This document shows positions 1-9,082 of a stretch of 64,000 nt of DNA, piece by piece (positions within the stretch are counted from its first letter, which is position 1; each line of letters opens with the position of its first letter). The stretch is from NCBI RefSeq assembly GCF_902167635.1, contig NZ_CABHMS010000005.1:459484-523483 (forward strand), written 5' to 3'. This DNA comes from Chitinophaga vietnamensis. GTDB lineage: Bacteria; Bacteroidota; Bacteroidia; Chitinophagales; Chitinophagaceae. Made by a program: the position numbers and the translations under genes. The notes under the pieces are model-generated. The model did no database searches and was not told where the DNA came from. It worked only from the letters and a program-made list of their open reading frames with translations.

Positions 1-1835
1 TGCAGCTGCCTTCTCAACCCGTCAGGTTTCACTTTGGTCGCGGGATTCAGGTTGAGGTTACCGATGTGGAACACATTCGCAAAGGCGAGGTCGCCATCTT
101 TTGAATCCAGGAAAGTACGATCCTGTTTCAGGTCGGTGATGCTGGTACCGGCAGTGAAGTTCAGGCCGAATTTGTCAGACAGCTTTGTGTTACCCAATAA
201 CAACAGATCGCCGTAGTACTGGGTGCTGGTAATATAATCATAGGTATAGCGACCGTTTGCATCAGCAATGGTGGTTTGTGTGCCTGCATTGGCTTTCAGC
301 TCATATTTGTCCCATGACTTGTTGGCATTGCCTCTCGCCTGGATACTGAGCCAGTCGGTGAGTTTGTAACGCAGGGTCAATGAGGCGATGATATTGTCTT
401 TCCTGTTCTCTGTTATATTCCTGTTGAGTATCCAGTAAGGATTTTGTTGGGAATCCTGACCACCTTTACCCTGGTCGTAGTTGATGTTCCACCAGTTTTG
501 CATGTACATGTTACGGGTGGGAGAGAAGTATTCGAAATTATTTTTGTAATCATCGAAATTCAGTCCGCGTGGAAACAGGTACAGGCCGGTGAGCGCGTTG
601 TAATACAAGCCGGAAGAGGGCCTGTTGTGCGCATTCTGCGTGGTGGCCAGCACATTCGCATCGATGTTCAGTTTATCATTGAAGAAGTTGGCATTCTCCC
701 TGAAATTGACGGTATGCTGATAGAACTTGCTGGTGGGCAGGATACCTTTGTTGGAAGTATTGGAATAGGAAAAATAGGTCTGTGATTTTTCTGTGCCACC
801 GGAGAGGTTGATGGAGTTGATCCATGTAGTACCATTCTGGAAGAAGGGTTTCACGTGATCCGGGCTGCTGCCTTTTGGTCCCCAGCTATACAGGTTGTCT
901 TTGTTGGTTTGCAGGTAGGAGAACTGCAAATCGGGGCGGTACGAGGGGCGGTCGAGTGTGAAATCGGAAGAGTAGTTCACTTTCATATTGCCGGCCTTTC
1001 CTTTTTTGGTGGTGATCATGATCACGCCATTGGCGGCCTGGCTACCGTACAAGGCAGATGCAGAGGCGCCTTTGAGCACATTCACGCTTTCGATATCATC
1101 GGGGTTGATGGTGCTGAGAATATCGCCGCCGTCCCGGCCACCGGAAGAGGCGCCGGATGACTGGCCCCAGAGGTCAGTAGGCTGCGCGCTGGTGAAGTTA
1201 GCGATGGGTACGCCGTCTACTACATACAGCGGCTGGTTTTCGCGGATGGATTTCTGTCCGCGAAGGATCACCCTGGAAGACCCTGCCACACCGGATGCGC
1301 TGCGGTTGACCTGCAAGCCGGAGATCTTTCCGGAGAGGCTGTTCACGACGTTGCTTTCTTTTACGGTGGTGAGGTCTTCACTTTTTACGGACTGTGTGGA
1401 ATAGGTCAGTTCTTTTGCTTTACGTTGGATGCCCAGAGCTGTTACCACAAGTTCGTTCAGCCCCTTCACGTTATCGTCCATGGTTACAGTGAGGGCGCTA
1501 TTGGCGCCTACCGGTACTTCTTTCTGTGCGAAGCCAACAGAGCTGAAAACCAGTATGTCGCTGCTTTTTACGTTGCTAAGGTGGAACTTGCCATCGCCAG
1601 TTGTTTGCGTTCCGCGTGCCGTGCCTTTTATCTGTACCGTTACACCAGGCAGCACATTTCCTTTACTATCGCGCACCGTACCAGCTATTTCTTTTTCCTG
1701 GAAAATGCTACGGAATGAAAGCGTGGGAGTGTAAGCATACCTCGCCGCCATCACCTGTGCATTGTCTGCAATTATGGAAGTGATGGCAATACCGGCAGCC
1801 ATACACACTTTCATAAGGCGTAGGTTCTTTTTCAT
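1..1835 (-). CDS. SusC/RagA-type TonB-dependent receptor, 3' part missing
   Basis: Outer-membrane TonB-dependent transporter of the SusC/RagA family, expected to import a ligand captured by a SusD lipoprotein. The ATG at 1835 opens a signal peptide (MKKNLRLMKVCMAAG...). Then come a short spacer, a CarboxypepD_reg-like domain (GTVRDSKGNVLPGVTV), the SusC box LNELVVTALGI and a plug domain (YVVDGVP, NPDDIESVNVLKGASASALY, GVIMITTKKG). The frame stays open to base 1, so the end of the barrel and the stop lie outside the window. It closely resembles the receptor at 3849-7334 but lacks that protein's STN signalling domain, which suggests tandem duplication followed by loss or gain of the domain. The ligand is unknown. 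Confidence 0.93.
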   Translation of the reverse strand, partial: MKKNLRLMKVCMAAGIAITSIIADNAQVMAARYAYTPTLSFRSIFQEKEIAGTVRDSKGNVLPGVTVQIKGTARGTQTTGDGKFHLSNVKSSDILVFSSVGFAQKEVPVGANSALTVTMDDNVKGLNELVVTALGIQRKAKELTYSTQSVKSEDLTTVKESNVVNSLSGKISGLQVNRSASGVAGSSRVILRGQKSIRENQPLYVVDGVPIANFTSAQPTDLWGQSSGASSGGRDGGDILSTINPDDIESVNVLKGASASALYGSQAANGVIMITTKKGKAGNMKVNYSSDFTLDRPSYRPDLQFSYLQTNKDNLYSWGPKGSSPDHVKPFFQNGTTWINSINLSGGTEKSQTYFSYSNTSNKGILPTSKFYQHTVNFRENANFFNDKLNIDANVLATTQNAHNRPSSGLYYNALTGLYLFPRGLNFDDYKNNFEYFSPTRNMYMQNWWNINYDQGKGGQDSQQNPYWILNRNITENRKDNIIASLTLRYKLTDWLSIQARGNANKSWDKYELKANAGTQTTIADANGRYTYDYITSTQYYGDLLLLGNTKLSDKFGLNFTAGTSITDLKQDRTFLDSKDGDLAFANVFHIGNLNLNPATKVKPDGLRRQL

Positions 1836-2078
1836 ACTTGCCTTTTTAGTTTGGTTAATAAATGGGATTTGTATTGATCAGAAAATTATTCGTCACGTTA
1901 AATTGGTCAGCATAGGTCAAAGCCTGCCCCTGGGCCTTTTGAGGCCCTTATCGGGTTGCATGATGTTTGCGGCTGCTGTATTTGAATCCCGGCTTTATAG
2001 TTTTCTCATTACATGAAATTGTTCCGGGTAAGTAGTCGGGTGAGGAGAGAAGAAGTACTATCGGGAGAAAAAAAATTT

Positions 2079-2259
2079 TCGGATTTTTTGATTTTCGGAT
2101 TTATGAATTTAGTTGAAAGGGAGAAGAGCTTATCTCCGCTTCAATCAAATCAAAAAATTCGTAAATCAAAAAATCCGCAAATCCTTGTTGAAAGGGAGAA
2201 GAGCTTATCTCCGCTCCAATCAAATCAAAAAATCCGTAAATCAAAAAATCCGCCAATCC
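2079..2259. repeat. GGATTT-family inverted repeat with a 72-bp tandem duplication
   Basis: This element fills the right part of the 424-base gap between the susC gene at 1-1835 and the susD stop codon. A left arm of ggattt-type units (about 2079-2112) is the imperfect inverse of the right-hand part. A 72-base unit is present twice in direct order, 2113-2184 and 2188-2259, with three differences. Each copy contains a small GGGAGA...TCTCC hairpin. The second copy ends immediately before the susD stop at 2260. It may act as terminator or spacer after susD. The rest of the gap (1836-2078) holds a GGGCC/GGCCC hairpin near 1940 and presumably the promoter of the downstream susC; no gene is visible there. 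Confidence 0.75.
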
Positions 2260-3837
2260 TTAGCGTTGGTCCCACCACAGCGGTGTGCCGCCATTATCAT
2301 CGCCTTTGAGCCATTGCCGGGCGCGCGCCACAGCTTTGGGGTTGGTGATTTGTTCGGCTTGCGGGAAGGGCAGCCGCCGGATAAATTTTTCGGTGGAAAT
2401 GGTACCGCCACTGTTGTTGATCACCACCGGAAATAATTTGGGATAGCCGGTGCGCCGGAATTCGCTCCAGGCTTCCTGACCGTCGGGGAACATGGCAATC
2501 CATTTTTGTGTGATGATCCTTTCCAGCTTGCGTGGCAGCGGGTCGGCATCATTCCACTGGATGGTGATGGTGCTCAGATGCGGATCGCCGGGCGGCACAT
2601 TATTTTGCGGATTGGTAGGGTCTACGTAAGCATTGGGTTTGCTGGTATTGTCATTCGTATAGGCGTCTGCGTTAGTGAGGTTATATTGTTTGAAGGAAGT
2701 AGCGATACCTTGTTCGTAATTACTTCTGGCATCGCCGGCGCCTTTCCAGCCATTGAGCGCCGCTTCGGCCTTCAGAAACCAGGCTTCTGCGGCAGCCATA
2801 AATAATATCTTGCTGTCGAAACGGGTGAGCATGGAAAAACCGGAATATTGTTCTTTCGCCGGAATGTTGATACCATTGCGGATGCCATGATAGATGCCTG
2901 GCCCTTCATCGGTGGGCACAAAATAACGTTGCAGGCGCGGATCTCTATAACCGGTGAGGATGGACTCCATCGGGGCGCTCATGCGTATATCTGCCCAGGT
3001 ATAACACATGATGTTGAGCGGATGGGTAACGGGAGAAATGTTCACCGCGAAATTATCATCCGGCGTTTGCAACAATCCCAGCGGATGATTGAGCGCCGCC
3101 TCTCCTTCCATCTTTGCTTTCTGCGGATCTACGCCGGAAATACGGATCGCCAGCCGCAAACGCAGCGTGTTGGCGAACTTCACCCATTGGGTGTAATCGC
3201 CTTTGTATACGAGGTCGAAGGCGGCAAAACGTTGCGTGGCGCCGCTCTTAATGGAGTCTGTCAATACCTTGATAGCCTGGTCCAGGTCTTTGAAGAAGGC
3301 GTAATACGCTTCCTGCTGTGTATCATAATCGATGCTTTTATCTTCATTGACCTGTCCATAATGTGTGTAGATGATCGGACCGTAGATATCGCTGACGCGG
3401 TGCATGGCCTCTACACGGATGATCTGTGCCAGCGCATAGAAATCCGGATATTTGTCTTTAGCTTTCTGCATCGCGAAATCGCAGGACTTCATCGGGCCGG
3501 TATAGGCCATGGTCCAGGGTTTGTCGTTCCAGTAGTAGAGCAGGCCGTAGTTGGTATTGTTGATATTGCCTTCAAAAGGTGTGGGCGACATCATATATCC
3601 CGAAAAGATATCTGCATTCAGGTTCTGTTGTAACTGCGCCGTAGGCGGATAATTATAGACGATGATGTTGAGCTGCGCCTGCGACAGCGGCTCTCCCATC
3701 AAGCGGTAATCTGCTCTCAGCTCTTCTTCGTCAAAATCATACGGATTTTTGTTGATCTCATCGAAACGCTTGGTACAACTGCTTCCCAGCAAAGCGGCCC
3801 CGACTAATAACAACGATGCATGTTTCCACTTTTTCAT
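2260..3837 (-). CDS. SusD-like nutrient-binding outer-membrane lipoprotein (SusD-like_2 type)
   Basis: Surface lipoprotein that should cap the SusC-type channel encoded just upstream and help capture its ligand. The 525-aa product starts with a lipoprotein signal; the lipobox LGSSC puts the acylated Cys at residue 21. It continues with the FDEINKNP motif typical of the SusD-like_2 group and ends in WWDQR, a tail common in this group. The gene lies 11 bases after the SusC-type receptor stop (3849), so the two are probably co-transcribed. The stop codon abuts a repeat element. The substrate cannot be inferred because no glycosidase is linked. Confidence 0.93.
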   Translation of the reverse strand: MKKWKHASLLLVGAALLGSSCTKRFDEINKNPYDFDEEELRADYRLMGEPLSQAQLNIIVYNYPPTAQLQQNLNADIFSGYMMSPTPFEGNINNTNYGLLYYWNDKPWTMAYTGPMKSCDFAMQKAKDKYPDFYALAQIIRVEAMHRVSDIYGPIIYTHYGQVNEDKSIDYDTQQEAYYAFFKDLDQAIKVLTDSIKSGATQRFAAFDLVYKGDYTQWVKFANTLRLRLAIRISGVDPQKAKMEGEAALNHPLGLLQTPDDNFAVNISPVTHPLNIMCYTWADIRMSAPMESILTGYRDPRLQRYFVPTDEGPGIYHGIRNGINIPAKEQYSGFSMLTRFDSKILFMAAAEAWFLKAEAALNGWKGAGDARSNYEQGIATSFKQYNLTNADAYTNDNTSKPNAYVDPTNPQNNVPPGDPHLSTITIQWNDADPLPRKLERIITQKWIAMFPDGQEAWSEFRRTGYPKLFPVVINNSGGTISTEKFIRRLPFPQAEQITNPKAVARARQWLKGDDNGGTPLWWDQR

Positions 3838-3848
3838 GGGTGAATATT

Positions 3849-6800
3849 TTAAAATCCGAGTTTAAGGTTAAGGCCCATGCTGCGCACGGGTGGCAGCCCG
3901 AATACATCCACGCCTTGCAGGCCGTTGCCGGTGCCCATCGATACTTCCGGATCGAAAGGCGCCTGGAGGTGGAAGAAAAACAGGTTCCTGCCGATCACGC
4001 CTACACGCATGGTGCGCAGCCATTTCCATTTCAGCGGGATGCGGTAACTGAGGCTCAGCTCCCGCAGGCGGATATTGGTGGCGTCGTACATATACATCTC
4101 GCCAATACCGGCCCTGCCGCCAATGGTGGTGTAGTAGGTTTTGGCGTCCATCTTTTTATTGAAAGGCGTACCGTTGCTGTAAACTGCATTGATGTTCACG
4201 CCGCCTTCATCGCGGGCACGGGCGGTATTTTCGCTCACGCCATACCAGTCGAGCACGGCCTGTGTTACGCTCATCACCTTGCCGCCGAAACGGCCATCGA
4301 TGAGGAAGTTGAGCGAAAAATTATGATAGTCGATACCGTTGTTCCAGCCAAGGGTAAAGTCGGGATTGGGATTGCCCACTTTCTTGAAAGCGCTGCGGGT
4401 CATGGGTTTGCCGTTCTCGTCCACGATATATTGCCCCTTGGCATTCGTCACCAGTTCTTTGTTGGAATAAATATCTCCCCAGGAACCGCCCTCCTGTATG
4501 AAGGAGCCGAACATGTTCACGCCAAATTCGGTGAGCACAAAAGTGTTGGTATCATCAGCGCCGGGGATGTTGTTATTACTCAGCTTGATCACCTTGTTAC
4601 GGTTGCTGGCATAATTGATGGTACTGTTCCAGCTAAGCGTTTTATTACGTATAGGCGTTAGCGTTAATACTACTTCCCATCCGGCATTCTGTATATTTCC
4701 CATGTTGAGATAATAGGTGAGATAACCAGAGCCAGGCGGGGCGGGCACTTCCATGTATTGTTTGTAGTTGTTGTTTTTATAGAAAGTAATATCCGCGCTG
4801 ATGCGGTTTTTCAACAACCGGGCTTCGATGCCGGCTTCAAAGGAGCGGTTATCTTCCGGCGCCAGGAATACGCCGGGATATGGTGTGCGCAGGTTCAGCA
4901 CTACGCGCGTTACGCCCGCAATGGTTTGCATGGTAAAGGCTGATGGCCGCGAAGAGTAGCTCGCGATATCATTGCCCACTTTGGCGTAAGAGATGCGGGT
5001 GCGCAACAGGTCTATCTGTTGCGGCATTTTAAAGATATCGCTCCATATTGCGGAAAGGCCCGCCGAATAATAGAAGTAGCCTTTATGTAGCGTGGGTGTG
5101 AATGCAAAAGTGCTGGACCAGTCGTTACGACCGGTAAGATCGAGAAAGAGATAATTCCTGAAGCCCAGTTGCGCATTGGCGAAGAGGGCCTGTAATTGTT
5201 TCTGGTCTATCGAATGCTGGGCATCCATGGAAGTGCTCAGGATATTGGATACCGAGAACTTGTTGGGATAAGCCAAACCCGGACTGGCGTTGGGATTGGC
5301 GCCATTGAAAGTGCGGTCATGCGCTTTCACATCGGTGATGCTGGTGCCGATGTTGCCTGCAATGTGCAGCCAGTCGCCGATCTTGCGGGTAGCATTCACC
5401 ATCAGGTCGCCATATAGCTGGGTATTAAATTCTTTCTCGAGGGTGTAGCGGCCGTTGGCAGCGGCGAGCACCACCTGTGTGCCGGCATAGGCTTCGAGCT
5501 CGTATTGATCGAGCGACTTGTCAAAACTGCCGCGGCCCTGGAGCGACAGCCAGCTGTTGAGCTGCCAGTTCAGCGCGATGGTAGCCATACCACGATAGCG
5601 GGAATCCAGGCGGAGATTGCGTTGCAGCGCCCACATGGGATTTTGCTGGTCATCCTGCCCGATCCAGTTTTTATCATTGCGGATGTTCCACCAGTTTTGC
5701 AGATAGAGGTTGCGGTCTTTGTCGAGATACTCGAAATTATCTTCGTAATCACGGAAATTCTGTCCCCGCGGAAATACATACAGCCCTGAAATGGGGCTGT
5801 AGTAAAGGCCGGAGGAGAGGCGGTTATGTGTTTGTTGCGCAAGGAAAGACACGTTGGCGTCCATCACCAGTTTATCGTTCAGCAGCTTGAGCGTTTCGCG
5901 GAAATTGATAGCATGCCTGTCGAAGCGGTTGGTAGGCAAAATTCCTTTATTTGTTGTATTGGCGTATGATAAATAACTCTGTGCGGTTTCGGTGCCGCCG
6001 CTGAAGGAGATGGTGTTGGTCCAGGTGGAGCCGGTATTGTAGAAGTCTTTTACGTGATCGGGTGCGTGGATAGGTCGGCCCCAGCTGCCGAGTGATCCGG
6101 GTTGCGGGGTGCCTACCCTGTCTACGCCCGGAGTATCGGTTTGTGCGTAGCGGTATTGAAGGGCGGGGAGGAGCGCTGGTTTTTCAATGGTAAAATCTGA
6201 TGATACATCAATTTTACTTCTGCCGGGTTTTCCTTTTTTGGTGGTGATGAGGATGACGCCATTGGCGGCCTGGCTGCCGTACAAAGCGGCGGCGGAAGCG
6301 CCTTTGAGGATGCTGATGCTTTCGATATCATCGGGGTTGATATTGGCGATGCCATCGCCGCCATCGCGGCCGCCGGCGCCGATGATGTTGTTAGACTGTC
6401 CCCATACATCGGTCGGTTGTGCCGGTGTGAAGTTGGCATAGGGCACGCCATCCACAATATAGAGCGGTTGGTTTTCGCGGGTAGATTTGTTGCCGCGCAA
6501 CACTACCCTCACGGAGCCGCCAATGCCGGAGGCGCTGCGGGTAATGGTGACGCCGGCTGTTTTGCCGCTAAGACTGTTGATCGCATTGGCATCTTTTACG
6601 AGCGACATATCATCGCCGCTAAGCTGTTGTGTGGCATAAGGCAGTTCCCTGGATTTTTTCTGGATGCCCAGTGCAGTCACCACCAGTTCGCTCAATGCGC
6701 GGATATTTTCCTGCAATACGATATTGAGATCGTTGCCGGAACCAACGGTCACCTCACGGGTCAGGAACCCTACTGAGCTGAATAGGAGAACATCGCTTGG

Positions 6801-7334
6801 ACCTGCTTTTATTGTGAAATTCGCGTCAGCATCTGATTGCGTGCCTTTGTTGCTGTTCTTGATCTGTATGGTAACTCCCGGAAGCGGCGTGCCTTTGCTA
6901 TCGCGTACCGTGCCTGTGATATCTCTTTCTAGTGAAACATGTTTTTCTAACGCGACGGAGATAGATGTACCGGTATCATCTTCCACTCCTACAATGATCT
7001 TGTTGTTCTTTCGGGTAAACTTTAATCCGGTCTGTTCTTCTAATAACGCTAATACATCATCAATGGGTGTCTTGTTACAATTCAGTGTTACTTTCTTCTT
7101 CAGGTTCAGGTCTGTTTTGTCGTAGTGAAAGTTCAGCCCTGTTTTCACTGAAATTTCCGTCATTACATCTTCCAGGTATTTGTCTTTGACCTGGATACTG
7201 ACGACGATGTTCCCGGGTGGGTCCTGCCTTTGCGTAATCGCGCTGGTCATGGTATTCAGGCTCCCGGCCAACAACAGCGTCAGCATCAGTCCCATGGATA
7301 CAAACCATTTCACGGGACATGGCTTTACCCTCAT
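3849..7334 (-). CDS. SusC/RagA TonB-dependent receptor with N-terminal STN signalling domain
   Basis: Outer-membrane receptor of 1161 aa that both imports a ligand and signals its presence. After a signal peptide (about residues 1-34), an STN domain (about 45-115, IQVKDKYLEDVMTEISVKTG) is followed by a CarboxypepD_reg-like domain (GTVRDSKGTPLPGVTI), the box ALSELVVTALGI, the plug and a long beta-barrel ending in LKLGF. STN domains contact a periplasmic FecR domain, and a fecR-type gene lies only 5 bases upstream (7340-8347), preceded by an ECF sigma gene. This is a FecA/FecR/FecI-like cell-surface signalling cascade. SusD follows after 11 bases. The ligand is unknown. Confidence 0.95.
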   Translation of the reverse strand: MRVKPCPVKWFVSMGLMLTLLLAGSLNTMTSAITQRQDPPGNIVVSIQVKDKYLEDVMTEISVKTGLNFHYDKTDLNLKKKVTLNCNKTPIDDVLALLEEQTGLKFTRKNNKIIVGVEDDTGTSISVALEKHVSLERDITGTVRDSKGTPLPGVTIQIKNSNKGTQSDADANFTIKAGPSDVLLFSSVGFLTREVTVGSGNDLNIVLQENIRALSELVVTALGIQKKSRELPYATQQLSGDDMSLVKDANAINSLSGKTAGVTITRSASGIGGSVRVVLRGNKSTRENQPLYIVDGVPYANFTPAQPTDVWGQSNNIIGAGGRDGGDGIANINPDDIESISILKGASAAALYGSQAANGVILITTKKGKPGRSKIDVSSDFTIEKPALLPALQYRYAQTDTPGVDRVGTPQPGSLGSWGRPIHAPDHVKDFYNTGSTWTNTISFSGGTETAQSYLSYANTTNKGILPTNRFDRHAINFRETLKLLNDKLVMDANVSFLAQQTHNRLSSGLYYSPISGLYVFPRGQNFRDYEDNFEYLDKDRNLYLQNWWNIRNDKNWIGQDDQQNPMWALQRNLRLDSRYRGMATIALNWQLNSWLSLQGRGSFDKSLDQYELEAYAGTQVVLAAANGRYTLEKEFNTQLYGDLMVNATRKIGDWLHIAGNIGTSITDVKAHDRTFNGANPNASPGLAYPNKFSVSNILSTSMDAQHSIDQKQLQALFANAQLGFRNYLFLDLTGRNDWSSTFAFTPTLHKGYFYYSAGLSAIWSDIFKMPQQIDLLRTRISYAKVGNDIASYSSRPSAFTMQTIAGVTRVVLNLRTPYPGVFLAPEDNRSFEAGIEARLLKNRISADITFYKNNNYKQYMEVPAPPGSGYLTYYLNMGNIQNAGWEVVLTLTPIRNKTLSWNSTINYASNRNKVIKLSNNNIPGADDTNTFVLTEFGVNMFGSFIQEGGSWGDIYSNKELVTNAKGQYIVDENGKPMTRSAFKKVGNPNPDFTLGWNNGIDYHNFSLNFLIDGRFGGKVMSVTQAVLDWYGVSENTARARDEGGVNINAVYSNGTPFNKKMDAKTYYTTIGGRAGIGEMYMYDATNIRLRELSLSYRIPLKWKWLRTMRVGVIGRNLFFFHLQAPFDPEVSMGTGNGLQGVDVFGLPPVRSMGLNLKLGF

Positions 7335-7339
7335 ATGAC

Positions 7340-8347
7340 CTAATTTTTATTTTGCAGATAAATAGTATCGTTTTTAATGGTGTAGGATAGTGATTTTGCA
7401 ATGCTGATGACGTCCAGGATGTCTTGCAGGTTTTCATCTTTGAAAGATCCGTTGTAGTGCCATTCCTTTTTATTGCTTTGGTTGATAACGGTAACGCCAA
7501 AACGATTTTCGAGTTCAGTTACAATTTCACTGTAGGGTGCGTCTTTGAATATAATATATCCTTTTCGCCAGCCGCTTACATCGTCGGCCTGGTGGAAGGT
7601 AGATTTGATCATGGCGAGCGAGGACAGGTCATAGCTGAGCTGTTCACTGGGCATGAGGATCATGGATTGTTCCTGGTGGCCGGCTTCATCGATCTTCACT
7701 TTACCGCTTACGAGCGCCACGGTGATTCTTTTTTCGTGGGCATAGGCGCGTACGTTGAATGCGGTGCCGAGCGCGGTGGTGGCGAGTGCGCCGCTATGTG
7801 CGGTGAATCGATTGGCCGGGTCGGGTGCGGCGTTGAAGAAGGCTTCGCCTTCATCCAGGTACACATCGCGGGAGCTGCCGCTGAATGTTTGCGGGACGCG
7901 CAGCTTGCTGGCGGAGTTGATCATGATGAAGCTGCCATCGGCCAGGGTGATGGTATCGGTAGCGCCTCTGGCGGTGGTGATCTCCAGGAATCCGTTGCGG
8001 ATGATGCGGCTGCTTTGATTGATCCTGGCTTGCGCTACCTGTTTGTTGGCAGCGGCATGATCAGATGATCTGTTAAACCAGAAGATGCCAGCTGCCAACA
8101 GTACGATAGCTGCTGCAGCGGCATAATACCAGGGGCGCAGGTTCCTGGCGGGCCTGGCTGGTGAAATATATTCGTTGAGTTGTTGTTTTACGTCGGCCAG
8201 CTGCCGGTCGATGGCAGCATTGTCTGCAATGACAGACTGGTGGCGGTTGATACGTTCAAACCATTGCTCGATGATCTCCGCCTCTTCCGCTGAGCAGGTT
8301 CCCTGGTTGTATTTCTCCAGTAATATTTTAATCTGTTCTGTGTCCAC
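7340..8347 (-). CDS. FecR-family anti-sigma factor
   Basis: Inner-membrane regulator of 335 aa expected to hold the sigma factor encoded upstream and release or activate it when the STN receptor binds ligand. Residues 1-70 are cytoplasmic and anti-sigma-like. A membrane segment lies at about 73-91 (YYAAAAAIVLLAAGIFWF). A FecR domain follows (about 115-215, with FNVRAYAHEKRITVALVSGKVKI). The C-terminal DUF4974-like domain (about 255-330, IIFKDAPYSEIVTELENRFG) is the usual STN-like end of Bacteroidota FecR proteins. It sits between the sigma gene (57-base gap) and the STN receptor (5-base gap), in the order typical of these operons. Confidence 0.95.
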   Translation of the reverse strand: MDTEQIKILLEKYNQGTCSAEEAEIIEQWFERINRHQSVIADNAAIDRQLADVKQQLNEYISPARPARNLRPWYYAAAAAIVLLAAGIFWFNRSSDHAAANKQVAQARINQSSRIIRNGFLEITTARGATDTITLADGSFIMINSASKLRVPQTFSGSSRDVYLDEGEAFFNAAPDPANRFTAHSGALATTALGTAFNVRAYAHEKRITVALVSGKVKIDEAGHQEQSMILMPSEQLSYDLSSLAMIKSTFHQADDVSGWRKGYIIFKDAPYSEIVTELENRFGVTVINQSNKKEWHYNGSFKDENLQDILDVISIAKSLSYTIKNDTIYLQNKN

Positions 8348-8404
8348 CTGTTAGCGTTTTAGATGATATAAGTCGTGATAACGTGGAAAAAGTACTATTT
8401 ACGC

Positions 8405-8998
8405 TTAAAATTTTCCGGCAGTGAGGATAAGGGATATTACGAGCAATATCATATCCGTTTGTGCATAGTTGGCTCTGAGTATCTTCAAGGCTTTGGTGAT
8501 CTGGTTTTTGACGGTTTGTTGTGAGAGCCCCAGGTGGGTAGCGATCTGTTCTACGCTGAGGTTCTCGAATCTGCTGAGCACGAATATTTCTTTCATGCGT
8601 TCCGGCAGGTGGTTGATCGCTGCAAACAGGTCCTGGGTGCGGGCTTTGTAGTCCACCGTTTCCGAAATGGAATGCGGCTGGGCATCAAAGTGTTCGATGA
8701 GCTGTTGCAGGTATTTGCGGTAGGTGGCATTTTTCCGGTAGATATCGATGATCTTGTGCCGGGCGGCCTGGTACAAGTATGATTTCAACGATTCTTTCAG
8801 TACAAGCGAATGACGCTTTTCCCAGAGGGAGATGAAAAGGTCTTGCAACACATCTTTGCTGATCTCTCCGGCATCCAGTTTACTGTAGATGAATAAATAC
8901 AACATTTTGCTGTACCGGTCATAGATGGCATTGAAGGCAGCGTTGTTATCGCTTTTGAGCAGCGATACTAACTCGTTATCTGAATAACTGCTGTACAT
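8405..8998 (-). CDS. ECF RNA polymerase sigma factor (FecI-like)
   Basis: Alternative sigma factor of 197 aa. Region 2 is visible at about residues 20-90 (YDRYSKMLYLFIYSKL, DVLQDLFISLWEKR) and region 4 at about 120-175 (LPERMKEIFVLSRFENLSVEQIA, then the helix-turn-helix LGLSQQTVKNQITKALKIL). The tail ends in a hydrophobic stretch (MILLVISLILTAG) that is common in this Bacteroidota group. It heads the minus-strand signalling operon with fecR, susC and susD, and probably transcribes that operon when the receptor is occupied. Confidence 0.94.
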   Translation of the reverse strand: MYSSYSDNELVSLLKSDNNAAFNAIYDRYSKMLYLFIYSKLDAGEISKDVLQDLFISLWEKRHSLVLKESLKSYLYQAARHKIIDIYRKNATYRKYLQQLIEHFDAQPHSISETVDYKARTQDLFAAINHLPERMKEIFVLSRFENLSVEQIATHLGLSQQTVKNQITKALKILRANYAQTDMILLVISLILTAGKF

Positions 8999-9082
8999 CG
9001 AAAATTACAGGAGTATAAATGGGTTTGGTTGATAAAATTACCAATGATGAAAGTAGGAAATATTTTTGAATTAAGAATTATC

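Noticed and set aside
2013-2436. Plus-strand frames of 98 and 107 aa with repeated KGRRAYLR / EREKSLSP segments
   Set aside because: The repetition comes from the 72-bp duplicated intergenic element, not from a repeat protein, and the frames run antisense into susD.
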